Below are positions 49,727 to 58,059 of a stretch of 64,000 nucleotides of DNA, in pieces. Position 1 is the first letter of the stretch; every line of letters starts with the position of its first letter. The notes below the pieces were generated by a model. That model made no database searches and was not told the origin of the DNA. It was given only the letters and a program-made list of their open reading frames with translations. The translations under genes were made by a program, and so were the position numbers. The stretch comes from PALSA-1004 sp041483135 (GTDB lineage Bacteria; Pseudomonadota; Gammaproteobacteria; Burkholderiales; SG8-41). The stretch covers positions 6,071-70,070 of the forward strand of contig JBGPFE010000019.1 in assembly GCA_041483135.1 (NCBI GenBank), in the 5' to 3' direction.

Positions 49727-50689
49727 GTGATCCGTTACATCAACGAAGCGGAAGTCGCAAAAATCCTGACGATGCCGAAAGCCGTCGAGCTCGTCGAGGC
49801 GGCGCTCAAGGCGCGCGCCGAGGGCCGCGCCGTGGACGTGCCGCGCGTGCGCACGCGCACGCCGTCCGGCACACTGCACGTGATGCAGGCCGCGGCGCCC
49901 GAGCTGAAGCTGATCGGCTATAAAGCCTATTACTCGCAGCCGGGCAAAGGCACGCGTTTCCATGTCCACCTGCACGATATCGACGGCGGCAAACTCATCG
50001 CCATGATCGAGGCGAGCCATCTCGGGATGGTACGCACGGGCGCGGCAAGCGGCGTGGCGACGCGCTACATGGCACGCCAGGACTCTTCGATAGTCGGCAT
50101 GATCGGCGCCGGCAAGCAGGCGGTCGGCCAACTCGAGGCGGTGTGCGAAGTGCGCAAGATACGCGAGGTCAGGGTCTACAGCCGCAACACCGAGCGGGCG
50201 CGCGGTTTCTGCGCAGCATTGAGCGGCAAGTTGGGTGTGAAAATGCAAGTGGTGGAAACTGCCGCCGAGGCGGTGCGCGGCGCCGACATCGTCAACGTCA
50301 TCACCAAGGCCGCGACGCCGGTGCTCGAAGGCCGCTGGCTCGAGCCCGGCCAGCACGTCAACGCCGCTGGCTCCAATTCGCTGATCCGCCGCGAACTCGA
50401 CGAGGCAGCGGTGCGGCGCTGCGCTCGCGTGGTAGTCGACTCGCGCGCGACCGCGCGCAACGAATGCGGCGACCTGCTGCCGCTCATCGAGAATGGCCTG
50501 CTCGACTGGGATGCGCTGCCGGAGCTTGGTGAAGTGATCGTCGGACGCGTGCCGGGGCGCCGCACGCCCGACGAGATCACGCTTTACGAATCGCACGGCA
50601 TGGCCATCCAGGACATATACACCGCCAAGTACGTACTCGATGCCGCGCGCGGGAAAAACATCGGCGTCGATCTGCCGATCGGCGAGTAG
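49727..50689 (+). CDS. Ornithine cyclodeaminase/mu-crystallin family oxidoreductase
   Basis: 320 residues with a GTG start at 49727. The fold uses NAD(P) to reduce cyclic imines, dehydrogenate alanine or cyclodeaminate ornithine. Markers: MQAAAPELKLIGYKAYYS near residue 47, MIEASHLGMVRTGAASGVAT near 88, and the Rossmann IVGMIGAGKQAVGQLEAV near 120. The second half has NVITKAATPVLEGRWLEPG near 190. Which substrate is unknown; it lies between the ThDP enzyme and the TylF-like gene, 9 bp before the latter. Confidence 0.92.
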   Translation: MIRYINEAEVAKILTMPKAVELVEAALKARAEGRAVDVPRVRTRTPSGTLHVMQAAAPELKLIGYKAYYSQPGKGTRFHVHLHDIDGGKLIAMIEASHLGMVRTGAASGVATRYMARQDSSIVGMIGAGKQAVGQLEAVCEVRKIREVRVYSRNTERARGFCAALSGKLGVKMQVVETAAEAVRGADIVNVITKAATPVLEGRWLEPGQHVNAAGSNSLIRRELDEAAVRRCARVVVDSRATARNECGDLLPLIENGLLDWDALPELGEVIVGRVPGRRTPDEITLYESHGMAIQDIYTAKYVLDAARGKNIGVDLPIGE

Positions 50690-50698
50690 GCGCGCCGG

Positions 50699-51373
50699 AT
50701 GTTGCTCACGTTCCTCGCGCGGGAAGCTTCCAAGTTGCTGGGCTGGATCGCGGGCAACAATCCCGCCGACCTCCCACAGGTCGAGCGCCGGTGCGGCTCC
50801 TGGCACCACGCCGACATCGAATGGATGGCGAACCGGGTGCGCAATATTCCCGGCGATTTCGCCGAGATCGGCGTATTCCGCGGCGCTGCCTTCCGGCGAG
50901 TCGCCGCGCTGGCGGCGCAGCAGGGAAAACGTGCCCATGCGTTCGACAGCTTTGTCGGCATGGACGAGCCGACCGCCGCAGACGGCTGGCAATACCCGAA
51001 AGGAAAATTCGACATCGGAGGGCCCGGGCAATTCATCGAGCTGATGACCGAGGCCGGCGTAAGCCGCGAATCTTATCAGGTGTGGGCCGGCTATGTGCCC
51101 GCCTGTTTCGCCAACGTGCCGGAAGCCCTGCGCTTCGCGCTCGTCATACTCGACGTGGATCATTATCAGCCGACGGTCGACGCGTTGCGCTGGCTGCCTG
51201 CGCGCATCAGCGACCATGGCATACTCGCGCTCGACGACTACCTGCCGCGACAGAACGCGATGGCGACGAAGGCGATCAAGGAATTCCTCACGACCGACCA
51301 CGGTTTCGAGCAGATCGCGGATTTCAACCAGCAACTGATACTGCGCAAGCTGCCTTCAAATACCGGATCTTAG
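50699..51373 (+). CDS. TylF/MycF-like O-methyltransferase family protein
   Basis: 224 residues resembling the macrocin O-methyltransferase family. GDFAEIGVFRGAAFRRVAAL near residue 52 is the SAM-binding loop, HAFDSFVGMDEP near 80 is the acidic loop, ILDVDHYQPTVDALRWLPAR near 148 carries the metal Asp pair, and GILALDDYLPRQNAM near 175 supplies the third. These proteins use SAM and Mg. Nine bases after the OCD gene, so cotranscribed. The TAG stop is in the boundary word TTAGCCGCAGG of a CTCTGTG-family repeat. Confidence 0.88.
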   Translation: MLLTFLAREASKLLGWIAGNNPADLPQVERRCGSWHHADIEWMANRVRNIPGDFAEIGVFRGAAFRRVAALAAQQGKRAHAFDSFVGMDEPTAADGWQYPKGKFDIGGPGQFIELMTEAGVSRESYQVWAGYVPACFANVPEALRFALVILDVDHYQPTVDALRWLPARISDHGILALDDYLPRQNAMATKAIKEFLTTDHGFEQIADFNQQLILRKLPSNTGS

Positions 51374-51480
51374 CCGCAGGGATCACGGAAGACACGGGGT
51401 AAAGTCAAAAAAACAGATGTTGCATTTCGATTTTTCAGACTTTTATTATTCTCTGTGAACTCTGTGTCCTCTGTGGCAGA
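51371..51480. repeat. Word-repeat inverted element, CTCTGTG family, copy 3
   Basis: Left arm TAGCCGCAGGGATCACGG and AAGACACGGGG, AT-rich centre with TTTCGATTTTTCAGAC, right arm TTCTCTGTGAACTCTGTG and TCCTCTGTGGCAGA. The left boundary supplies the TAG stop of the TylF-like gene. Confidence 0.85.
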
Positions 51481-51512
51481 TTACGGTTTTTTATTTTATT
51501 AGGAATCCATTC

Positions 51513-52418
51513 ATGGGCCTCATTTCAGGAAAAATCGGTTTCATCGGCATCGGCGCGATGGGCACGCCCATGGCGACCAATCTGGCCAAAGCCGGCTGCA
51601 AGCTCGTGATCTACGATACCGATGCCAGGCGCACGCAGGCATTGGCCGCCACGCTCGAAATCGAAATTGCCGACAGCCTCGCCGCGCTCGGCGCCGCGTG
51701 CGGAACCGTGATCACCATGCTGCCCGACGGCAAGATCGTGCGCAAAGTCTTATGCGGACAGGCCGATGGCGACAAGAACTGCGTAATCGCGGGTCTCAAG
51801 CCCGGCTCGCTGGTGATCGACATGAGCTCGTCGTCGCCGATCGGCACGCGCGAGTTGGGCGCGCTGCTCGAAAAGCGCGGCATCAAGCTGATCGACGCGC
51901 CGGTGTCGAACGGAGTGAAAGGCGCGACGGCCGCCACGCTCGCCATCATGGTCGGCGGCGACCCCGCGCTCTTTGCGCAACAGCGTCCGCTGTTCGAAAA
52001 ACTCGGCAACCAGATATTTCACGCGGGACCGCTCGGCGCGGGCCACGCGGTGAAGGCGCTCAACAACTACGTGTCCGCGGCGGGCCTCGTCGCCGCGTGC
52101 GAAGCGGTCATCGCGGGACAGCGCTTCGGGCTCGACGCGGGCGTCATCGTCGATATTCTCAATGCGTCGAGCGGCATGAACAACACGACCCGCAACAAAA
52201 TAAAGCAGCACATGCTGTCCGGGACGTTCGGCGCTGGCTTCGTCACCGGCCTGATGGCGAAGGACGTGCGCACCGCGCTCGAAGTCGCTGCAGCGATGAA
52301 GGCGCCCACACTGCTCGCCAAGCCGTGCGTGGAAATCTGGAACCGGATGGAACGCGAGTTCGGTGCCGCCACCGACCACACCGAAATGTTCCGTTATCTC
52401 GAATCCGGCGTGAAATGA
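51513..52418 (+). CDS. NAD-binding beta-hydroxyacid dehydrogenase (3-hydroxyisobutyrate dehydrogenase type)
   Basis: 301 residues. Rossmann start GKIGFIGIGAMGTPMATNLA near residue 6, substrate loop LIDAPVSNGVKGATAATLAI near 125, catalytic Lys in LGAGHAVKALNNY near 170, C-terminal FGLDAGVIVDILNASSG near 203. Oxidises a beta-hydroxy carboxylate to the semialdehyde or keto acid. It starts after the repeat, ~140 bp from the TylF-like gene, and precedes a binding-protein gene. Confidence 0.94.
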   Translation: MGLISGKIGFIGIGAMGTPMATNLAKAGCKLVIYDTDARRTQALAATLEIEIADSLAALGAACGTVITMLPDGKIVRKVLCGQADGDKNCVIAGLKPGSLVIDMSSSSPIGTRELGALLEKRGIKLIDAPVSNGVKGATAATLAIMVGGDPALFAQQRPLFEKLGNQIFHAGPLGAGHAVKALNNYVSAAGLVAACEAVIAGQRFGLDAGVIVDILNASSGMNNTTRNKIKQHMLSGTFGAGFVTGLMAKDVRTALEVAAAMKAPTLLAKPCVEIWNRMEREFGAATDHTEMFRYLESGVK

Positions 52419-52488
52419 CCGGCGCGCTGGCGCGGGCCGGCGCGGTTCGTTAATATGGCACCGTACGCCGATAAAACAGGGAGGCTCA

Positions 52489-53244
52489 ATGTCCACTGAC
52501 AAAATGCCGCGCGTTCTCAGCCTGCTGACGCTGCTGCTCGGTTTTGCTGCCGCGCCGGTGCAGGCGCTGCAACTGGTGACCGAAGAGTATGCGCCGTTCA
52601 ATTACACCGAAGGCAAGACTCTCAAGGGCCTGTCGACCCAGGTCGTGGCCGAAATGGGCGTGCGCGCGAACATGCCGATGGAGTTCCATTCGATGGCGTG
52701 GCGGCAGGCTTACGAGCGCGCGCAATCCAAACAAAACACGTGCGTCTTTTCGACCGTGCGGCTCGAGAATCGCGAGCGCATTTTCAAATGGGTCGGCCCG
52801 ATCGCGACCGACACCTGGGGCCTGTATGCGAAGAGCGCCTTCAGCGGTGAAATCAAGACGCTCGCGGACGCGCGTCCCTACCGGATCGGCGCCGTGACCG
52901 ACGACTACAAGGTGGAATGGCTCAAGCAGAAGGCCGTCACCAACATCGACACCGTCGACGTCGACAAGAAAAACCCGCCGCGGCTTACGCTCGACCGCAA
53001 AGAGCTCGGTGGCATCGACCTCTGGGTCGCGAGCATCTATTCTGCGCGCGAGGTCGCGGCAAGCGCCAAGGCGCCCGACATCAAGCTCCTGCTCAAAATC
53101 AACGAGCAGGAGCTGTGGCTCGCCTGCAATCCGGGCGTGCCCAACGTCACCGTCAAGGCGTTGCAGGGCGCGCTCGATGGCATGAAAAAGAACGGCACGT
53201 ACAAGAAAATCGTCGATTCATACGCCACGCGCCTTGCCAGGTAA
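52489..53244 (+). CDS. Amino-acid-type (family 3) solute-binding protein
   Basis: 251 residues with a Sec signal (hydrophobic stretch LSLLTLLLGFAAAPVQA, residues 10-26). Mature portion: LVTEEYAPFNYTEGKTLKGL near 30, MAWRQAYERAQSKQNTCVFS near 70, NRERIFKWVGPIATDTWGLY near 95. The family includes periplasmic amino-acid-binding proteins of ABC importers and sensor inputs. No permease or ATPase gene is adjacent, so it is an orphan, possibly serving a distant importer. Confidence 0.88.
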   Translation: MSTDKMPRVLSLLTLLLGFAAAPVQALQLVTEEYAPFNYTEGKTLKGLSTQVVAEMGVRANMPMEFHSMAWRQAYERAQSKQNTCVFSTVRLENRERIFKWVGPIATDTWGLYAKSAFSGEIKTLADARPYRIGAVTDDYKVEWLKQKAVTNIDTVDVDKKNPPRLTLDRKELGGIDLWVASIYSAREVAASAKAPDIKLLLKINEQELWLACNPGVPNVTVKALQGALDGMKKNGTYKKIVDSYATRLAR

Positions 53245-53352
53245 TTCGCGGCGCTTCCCCGGGACATGATCAATGCGCCGCCGCGCCCGCGGGACGCATC
53301 GGTTCAAGCAAGCCGGGTTGCGCCATGCGGGCGGGCGCCGCGCGTTTCGGGG

Positions 53353-54342
53353 CTAATCGGCGCTGATGTGGGCCGCGTTGGCGACCTTGGTGTATTTCGC
53401 CAACTCCAATTTGAACAGCGCCGCGGCTTCCTCGGGGCTGTTGCCGACCACGTCCGCCCCCAGCGATGCCATCCGCTCCTTGACGTCCGGCAACGCCAGC
53501 GCCTTGAGCATCTCCCGATTGAGCAGGATGACGAGCTCGCGCGGCGTCTTCGCCGGCACCACCGCGCCGTACCACGTGCTCATCGCGTAGCCTGGCACGC
53601 CGGATTCCGCGATGGTCGGCACGTCGGGCAGCACCGCCAGTCGTTTATCCATGGTGACGGCGATCGCGCGCACGCGGCCCGACTGGATGTGCGGCATGAT
53701 CGGCGGCGCCGTATTGAAGGCCGCCATGACCTGCCCGCCGACGAGATCGATCGCCAGCGGCCCGCCCCCCTTGTAGGGAATCGGGAGCATGTCGGTCTTG
53801 GTCATCATCTTGAACATCTCGCCCGCGAAATGCTCGGGGCTGCCGACGCCTGAAGTCGCGTACGTAAGTGCGCCGGGTCTGGCCTTGGCCAGCGCGATGA
53901 ACTCCTTGACCGTCTTCGCCGGCAGCGACGGGTGCACGCAGAGGACATTGGGCACATTGGAAACCACCGTGATCGGCGCGAAATCGCGTTCGATGTCGTA
54001 GCCGAGGTTTTTGTAAACCGGCTTGCTCATGATGTGCGCCACCGACATGAACAGTATGGTGTAGCCGTCGGCGGGCGCGTCGGCGGCGAGCTTGGCGGCG
54101 ATGTTGGCGTTGGCGCCCGGCCGGTTTTCGACGACGAACTGCTGCTTCAATGACTCGGACACCTTGGCGCCGACGGCGCGCGCCATGATGTCGGTGCCGC
54201 CGCCCGGCGCGAAGCCGACGATAATGCGAACGGGTTTGTTCGGATACTGTTGCGCGAGCGCGGGTGTCGAAATAAGCAGCGCTCCCGCGGCCATCAGCAT
54301 TGCTGCCAGCGTCAGCGCAAATTTGCGCGTTGCGCGTTTCAT
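53353..54342 (-). CDS. Tripartite tricarboxylate transporter (Bug) solute-binding protein
   Basis: 329 residues with a signal peptide (FALTLAAMLMAAGALLISTPALAQ). Mature sequence YPNKPVRIIVGFAPGGGTDI starts near residue 34, and AKARPGALTYATSGVGSPEH near 175 and LAKYTKVANAAHISAD at the end match Bug proteins, which bind carboxylates in the periplasm. No TctA/TctB membrane genes are adjacent, as often in Burkholderiales. It is divergent from the dehydrogenase gene at 54496. Confidence 0.94.
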   Translation of the reverse strand: MKRATRKFALTLAAMLMAAGALLISTPALAQQYPNKPVRIIVGFAPGGGTDIMARAVGAKVSESLKQQFVVENRPGANANIAAKLAADAPADGYTILFMSVAHIMSKPVYKNLGYDIERDFAPITVVSNVPNVLCVHPSLPAKTVKEFIALAKARPGALTYATSGVGSPEHFAGEMFKMMTKTDMLPIPYKGGGPLAIDLVGGQVMAAFNTAPPIMPHIQSGRVRAIAVTMDKRLAVLPDVPTIAESGVPGYAMSTWYGAVVPAKTPRELVILLNREMLKALALPDVKERMASLGADVVGNSPEEAAALFKLELAKYTKVANAAHISAD

Positions 54343-54495
54343 CGGTCTCCTCCTCGCGATTTATTGTGGTGTTGTCGCACCTTAAAGCGGGCCATGGCAG
54401 GTGTCAACAACAGTCATCTCTAAGTCACATGCTTTGACTGTTTTCGCGACCGCATGCTACTGTCGAGACTCACCAACGCGCATCCGATTGCCACC

Positions 54496-55581
54496 ATGAA
54501 CCTGCTCGTGCTGCCCGGCGACGACATCGGGCCCGAAATTACCGCGGCTGCGATGAGCGTGCTGCAACGCGCCGATGCCATTTTCTCGCTCGGCCTGCGC
54601 TTCGAGACGCGGGAAGTCGGCATGGCGAGCCACCGCCGCGCCGGCACCACGCTGCCGGAAGCGGTGGTCGAAGCGGCGCTCGCCGCCGACGGCGTCGTTC
54701 TCGGCCCCTGCGGCATGACCGAGTATCCGCCGCTCGAAGCGGGCGGAGTCAACGTTCCCGGCACGCTGCGCAAGCGCCTCGACCTCTACGCCAACCTGCG
54801 CCCGGCGCGCAGCCGCGAGAGCCTGCGCAATGCACGCCCCGGGCTCGACTGCCTCGTCGCGCGCGAGAACACCGAGGGGTTTTATGCCGACCGCAACATG
54901 TTCCTGGGCAGCGCGGAATTCATGCCGACCGAGGACTGCGCGCTGTCGGTGCGCAAGATCACCGCCAAGGCCTCGCGCCGCATCGCGCAAGTCGCTTTCG
55001 AGCATGCGCGCAGGCGCCGCAAGCAGGTGACGGCGGTCGGCAAGCGCCACGTGCTGCAATTGGGCGACGGCATCTTCATGCGCGAAGCGGCGGCAGTGGC
55101 GAAAAACTTTCCAGACGTCGCGTGGCGTGAAATGGACGTCGACGCAATGGCGGCGGATCTTTACACGCGCCCGGAGCGCCACGACGTGATCCTGATCACC
55201 AATATGTTCGGCGACATTCTGTCCAACGCGGCATCGGCGATGGCCGGCGGCCTCGGGCTTGCGGCAGCGCTCAATGCAGGCGACCAGCACGCCGCGGCCA
55301 ATGCCGCGCACGGATCGGCGCCCGACATCGCGGGCCGCGACGTGGCCAACCCGGCTTCGCTGATTCTTTCGTCGGCGATGCTGCTCGAATGGCTCGGCAC
55401 GCGGCACCAGCGCGCCAACCTTGTCACCGCGGCGCAGGCCATCGAGGGCGCGATCGATGCGTGCCTTGCCGACCCCGGCACGCGCACAATCGACGTCGGC
55501 GGCAGCCTCGGCACGCGCGCGTTCGGTGCCGCGGCCGTCGGCCGTCTCGAGAAAAGCGCGAACAAGCTCGCCGCGGCGTAA
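54496..55581 (+). CDS. Isocitrate/isopropylmalate dehydrogenase family protein
   Basis: 361 residues from ATG 54496 (MNLLVLPGDDIGPEI); ATG at 54454 is possible. Beta-decarboxylating dehydrogenase fold with RENTEGFY near residue 130, GKRHVLQLGDGIF near 180 (catalytic Lys) and NMFGDILSNAASAMAGGLGL near 234. In the metal motif the usual second Asp of DILSD is Asn here. Tartrate or 3-isopropylmalate-like substrates are plausible, but the changed ligand may alter activity. The adjacent racemase-like gene is ~60 bp downstream on the same strand. Confidence 0.88.
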   Translation: MNLLVLPGDDIGPEITAAAMSVLQRADAIFSLGLRFETREVGMASHRRAGTTLPEAVVEAALAADGVVLGPCGMTEYPPLEAGGVNVPGTLRKRLDLYANLRPARSRESLRNARPGLDCLVARENTEGFYADRNMFLGSAEFMPTEDCALSVRKITAKASRRIAQVAFEHARRRRKQVTAVGKRHVLQLGDGIFMREAAAVAKNFPDVAWREMDVDAMAADLYTRPERHDVILITNMFGDILSNAASAMAGGLGLAAALNAGDQHAAANAAHGSAPDIAGRDVANPASLILSSAMLLEWLGTRHQRANLVTAAQAIEGAIDACLADPGTRTIDVGGSLGTRAFGAAAVGRLEKSANKLAAA

Positions 55582-55640
55582 ATTGCCGCAACCCCGCAAA
55601 AAAAGCGGCGCCGGGCGCGGCGGCGCCCGCTGCAGTTAAA

Positions 55641-56309
55641 ATGACACCGATGAAGAAACCCCGTATCGCATTGATCCACGCGTTGCCGGTCGCGATCGAG
55701 CCGATCTGCAACTCCTTCAAGCGGCTGTGGCCGCAGGCCCAGGTCACCAATCTGCTCGAAGACTCGCTGGCCGCCGACCTCGCCGCCGCCGGCAAGCTCG
55801 ATCAAGCCATGGTCAAGCGTTTCTGCGTGCTCGCGCAATACGCCGAGTCGTGCGGCGCCGACGCGATCCTGTTCACGTGCTCGGCATTCGGGCCGGCCAT
55901 CGAAGCGGCGCGCGCAGCGGTCAAAATCCCGGTGCTGAAACCGAACGAGGCGATGATGGAGGAAGCGCTCGCGACCGGCAGCAACATCAACCTGCTGGCG
56001 ACGTTCGAGCCGAGCATTCCGTCGATGCTGCAGGAACTGGAGGAACTTGCCACCCGGCGTGGGCAAAAGCTCAAGATAGCGACCAAAGCGGTTCCCGCTG
56101 CGCTCACCGCGCTGCATGCCGGGCGCGGCACCGAGCACGACCAGTTGATCGCCGCGGCAGCCGAAGAACTCGGCGACTGCGACGCGCTGCTCTTGTGCCA
56201 GTTTTCGATGGCGAGCGCAGCCGAGCGCATACCGGCGCGCCGCGGCAGAAGCGTGTTCACGAGTCCCTACTCGGCGGTCGCACGGCTCAAGCAGTTGCTG
56301 CAGGCATAG
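55641..56309 (+). CDS. Aspartate/glutamate racemase superfamily protein
   Basis: 222 residues (ATG 55641; ATG 55650 possible). Two-Cys racemase-like fold: first Cys in ILFTCSAFGPAI near residue 76, second in ALLLCQFSMAS near 187. The family includes Asp/Glu racemases, hydantoin racemase and arylmalonate decarboxylase. It lies between the dehydrogenase and the two-signal Bug protein; the trio reads as one transcript (25 bp to the Bug gene). Confidence 0.87.
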   Translation: MTPMKKPRIALIHALPVAIEPICNSFKRLWPQAQVTNLLEDSLAADLAAAGKLDQAMVKRFCVLAQYAESCGADAILFTCSAFGPAIEAARAAVKIPVLKPNEAMMEEALATGSNINLLATFEPSIPSMLQELEELATRRGQKLKIATKAVPAALTALHAGRGTEHDQLIAAAAEELGDCDALLLCQFSMASAAERIPARRGRSVFTSPYSAVARLKQLLQA

Positions 56310-56333
56310 CCAAAAAATCCGACGGAGGAAAAG

Positions 56334-57494
56334 ATGAAAACCAAATTGCGGTTAGTCGTTGCGTTAGCGTTATCGATGTTTGCTGCCGTCGCGGCGGCGC
56401 AGCAGTATCCGGCGAAGCCGGTGCGTTTTGTCGTGCCGTTTGTAGAAGGCGGGGGCCCCGGATCTCGGCGAAGGGGTTGCTTTTGGGGCGGAGACGGGGC
56501 ACGGCCGCCGGAATTGTGGCACGGCTTTCGGCGACGTCTTGCAATCGCGCTGCTCGTTTCTGCATCTTTCGCTGCGATGCCAGTGATCGCGCAAACTTAT
56601 CCGTCGAAACCGGTACGTTTTGTCGTTCCCTTTGTGGCAGGCGGCCCCACCGATATCCAGGGCCGCATGCTCGGCGAGAAGCTCGCGCAGCGGCTCGGCC
56701 AGCAGTTCATCATCGACAACCGCGGCGGCGCCAACGGCAACATCGGCATGGAACTCGTCGCCAAGGCGCCGCCCGACGGTTACACCATCGTGATCGCGAC
56801 CGTCGGCACCTGGGCCGTCAACCCGAGCCTATACAAGCAAATGCCCTACGACCCGGTGCGGGATTTCGCGCCCATCATGCAGGTCTCGAGTTCGCCCGGC
56901 GTGCTGGTCGTGCACCCATCGGTGCCGGTCAAGGGCGTGAAGGAATTGATCGCGCTCGCCAAAGCGAAACCGGGCAAGCTCGACTACGGCTCGTCGGGCG
57001 TCGGCGGCTTCGGCCATATCTCTGGCGCACTGTTCTGCCTGATGACCAAAACGGAAATGGTGCACATCCCGTACAAGAGCTCGGCGCCGTCGCTGACCGA
57101 CCTGATCGCGGGCCAGATCCAGGTGCTGTTCAACAACGCGATCTCGACAGTGCCGTTCATCAAAGCGGGACAGGTGCGCGCGCTCGCGGTGACGAGCCTG
57201 AAGCGCATGCCGGCGTTGCCCGAGCTGCCGAGCATCGATGAAGCCGGCGTCAAAGGCTACGACAACTCGTCGTGGTCGGCGGTCGCCGCGCCCGCCGGCA
57301 CGCCAAAGGAAATCATCGCGAAGTTGAACGGCGAGCTCAACGCGATCATGAAGCTTCCCGATATCCAGGAACGAAGCGGCGCGGTCGGCGCCGTCATCAT
57401 CGGCGGCACGCCCGAGCAATTCGGCAATTATCTGAAATCTGAAATCGCGAAGTTCGCGCGCGTGGTGAAGGAAGCGAAGATCAGCGCGCAGTAG
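56334..57494 (+). CDS. Bug solute-binding protein with a second, fused Bug N-terminus
   Basis: 386 residues, ~60 longer than normal. It begins with a signal peptide and mature Bug start (MKTKLRLVVALALSMF; then AQQYPAKPVRFVVPFVEGG). After ~17 odd residues (GCFWGGDGARPPEL) a second signal (HGFRRRLAIALLVSASFAA) and a second mature start (QTYPSKPVRFVVPFVAGGPTD) follow, continuing as a full Bug protein (~residues 86-386). A TTG at 56514 could be the start of the original second gene. The first part looks like a truncated paralogue joined in frame. Whether both signals work or the TTG is used is open. Confidence 0.9.
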   Translation: MKTKLRLVVALALSMFAAVAAAQQYPAKPVRFVVPFVEGGGPGSRRRGCFWGGDGARPPELWHGFRRRLAIALLVSASFAAMPVIAQTYPSKPVRFVVPFVAGGPTDIQGRMLGEKLAQRLGQQFIIDNRGGANGNIGMELVAKAPPDGYTIVIATVGTWAVNPSLYKQMPYDPVRDFAPIMQVSSSPGVLVVHPSVPVKGVKELIALAKAKPGKLDYGSSGVGGFGHISGALFCLMTKTEMVHIPYKSSAPSLTDLIAGQIQVLFNNAISTVPFIKAGQVRALAVTSLKRMPALPELPSIDEAGVKGYDNSSWSAVAAPAGTPKEIIAKLNGELNAIMKLPDIQERSGAVGAVIIGGTPEQFGNYLKSEIAKFARVVKEAKISAQ

Positions 57495-57561
57495 CAACCA
57501 CCAGCAACCGCCGATGAACGCAGATAAGAGCAATAACAGAAGCGGTAACCGGTGACGAGAA

Positions 57562-57768
57562 TCAGAGTTTCCGCAAGCTTTCTTCTCCAAGGCTGTTCGC
57601 ATGCCCGAAATGCGAACCATAGTTCTCCTGGACAAAGGTTGCAATCGTGTCGCGATATTCAGGCAAAATATCATTGCCTCTGTCGGTATGCATGATCAGG
57701 AAGATCGCATGCGAAACGACCCACACTACACCGCCAAACAACCCCAGAGCGATAAGTGGTTCGAACAT
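57562..57768 (-). CDS. Small membrane protein
   Basis: 68 residues from ATG 57768 (MFEPLIALGLFGGVVWVVSH), one transmembrane helix (~5-25) followed by a polar tail with LPEYRDTIATFVQENYG. An in-frame ATG at 57804 would extend it. I recognise no family. Convergent with the Bug gene; the short gap between them carries CCGCCGATGAACGCAGATAAG repeat words (57507-57527). Confidence 0.55.
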   Translation of the reverse strand: MFEPLIALGLFGGVVWVVSHAIFLIMHTDRGNDILPEYRDTIATFVQENYGSHFGHANSLGEESLRKL

Positions 57769-57912
57769 GATCGCCTCCTCTGCCAGCAGCGAGACTATCG
57801 CCATGACGCCAGACTAAGCCTGACAGGGTCTTGATGATAATGAACCATGCCACTAAAAACCAGTGACATATTCACACTCGGGGGTTCCCCTGTTAGGACC
57901 AGGGTCTCTCTC

Positions 57913-58025
57913 AAAGGGTCAGAGCCGAAATATCCTGAGGCGTGGATTGAGGCAAGGATCGTTGATAAGCGGAGAGAGCCAGGAACCTATGAACAGGTGG
58001 AAAAGTATTTCGGCTCTGACCCCTT
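57913..58025. repeat. Inverted repeat with GGGTCAGAGCCGAAATA arms
   Basis: Arm one AAAGGGTCAGAGCCGAAATA (57913-57932) and arm two TATTTCGGCTCTGACCCCTT (58006-58025) are inverted with 17 identical consecutive bases, ~73 bp apart. Also TGTTAGGACCAGGGTC nearby. It lies just upstream of the methyltransferase gene. A small ORF inside (57847-58047) has no coding signs. Confidence 0.8.
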
Positions 58026-58059
58026 GCGGCCGCCGCATGATGAGTAGACTTGTCACACC

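Noticed and set aside
55592..55632. GC hairpin with A-run as a terminator for the dehydrogenase gene
   Set aside because: The A/T run is on the wrong side for plus-strand transcription and no minus-strand gene ends there.
57847..58047. 66-codon plus-strand ORF upstream of the methyltransferase
   Set aside because: It runs through the inverted repeat arms, has no ribosome-binding site I trust and no similarity to known families.
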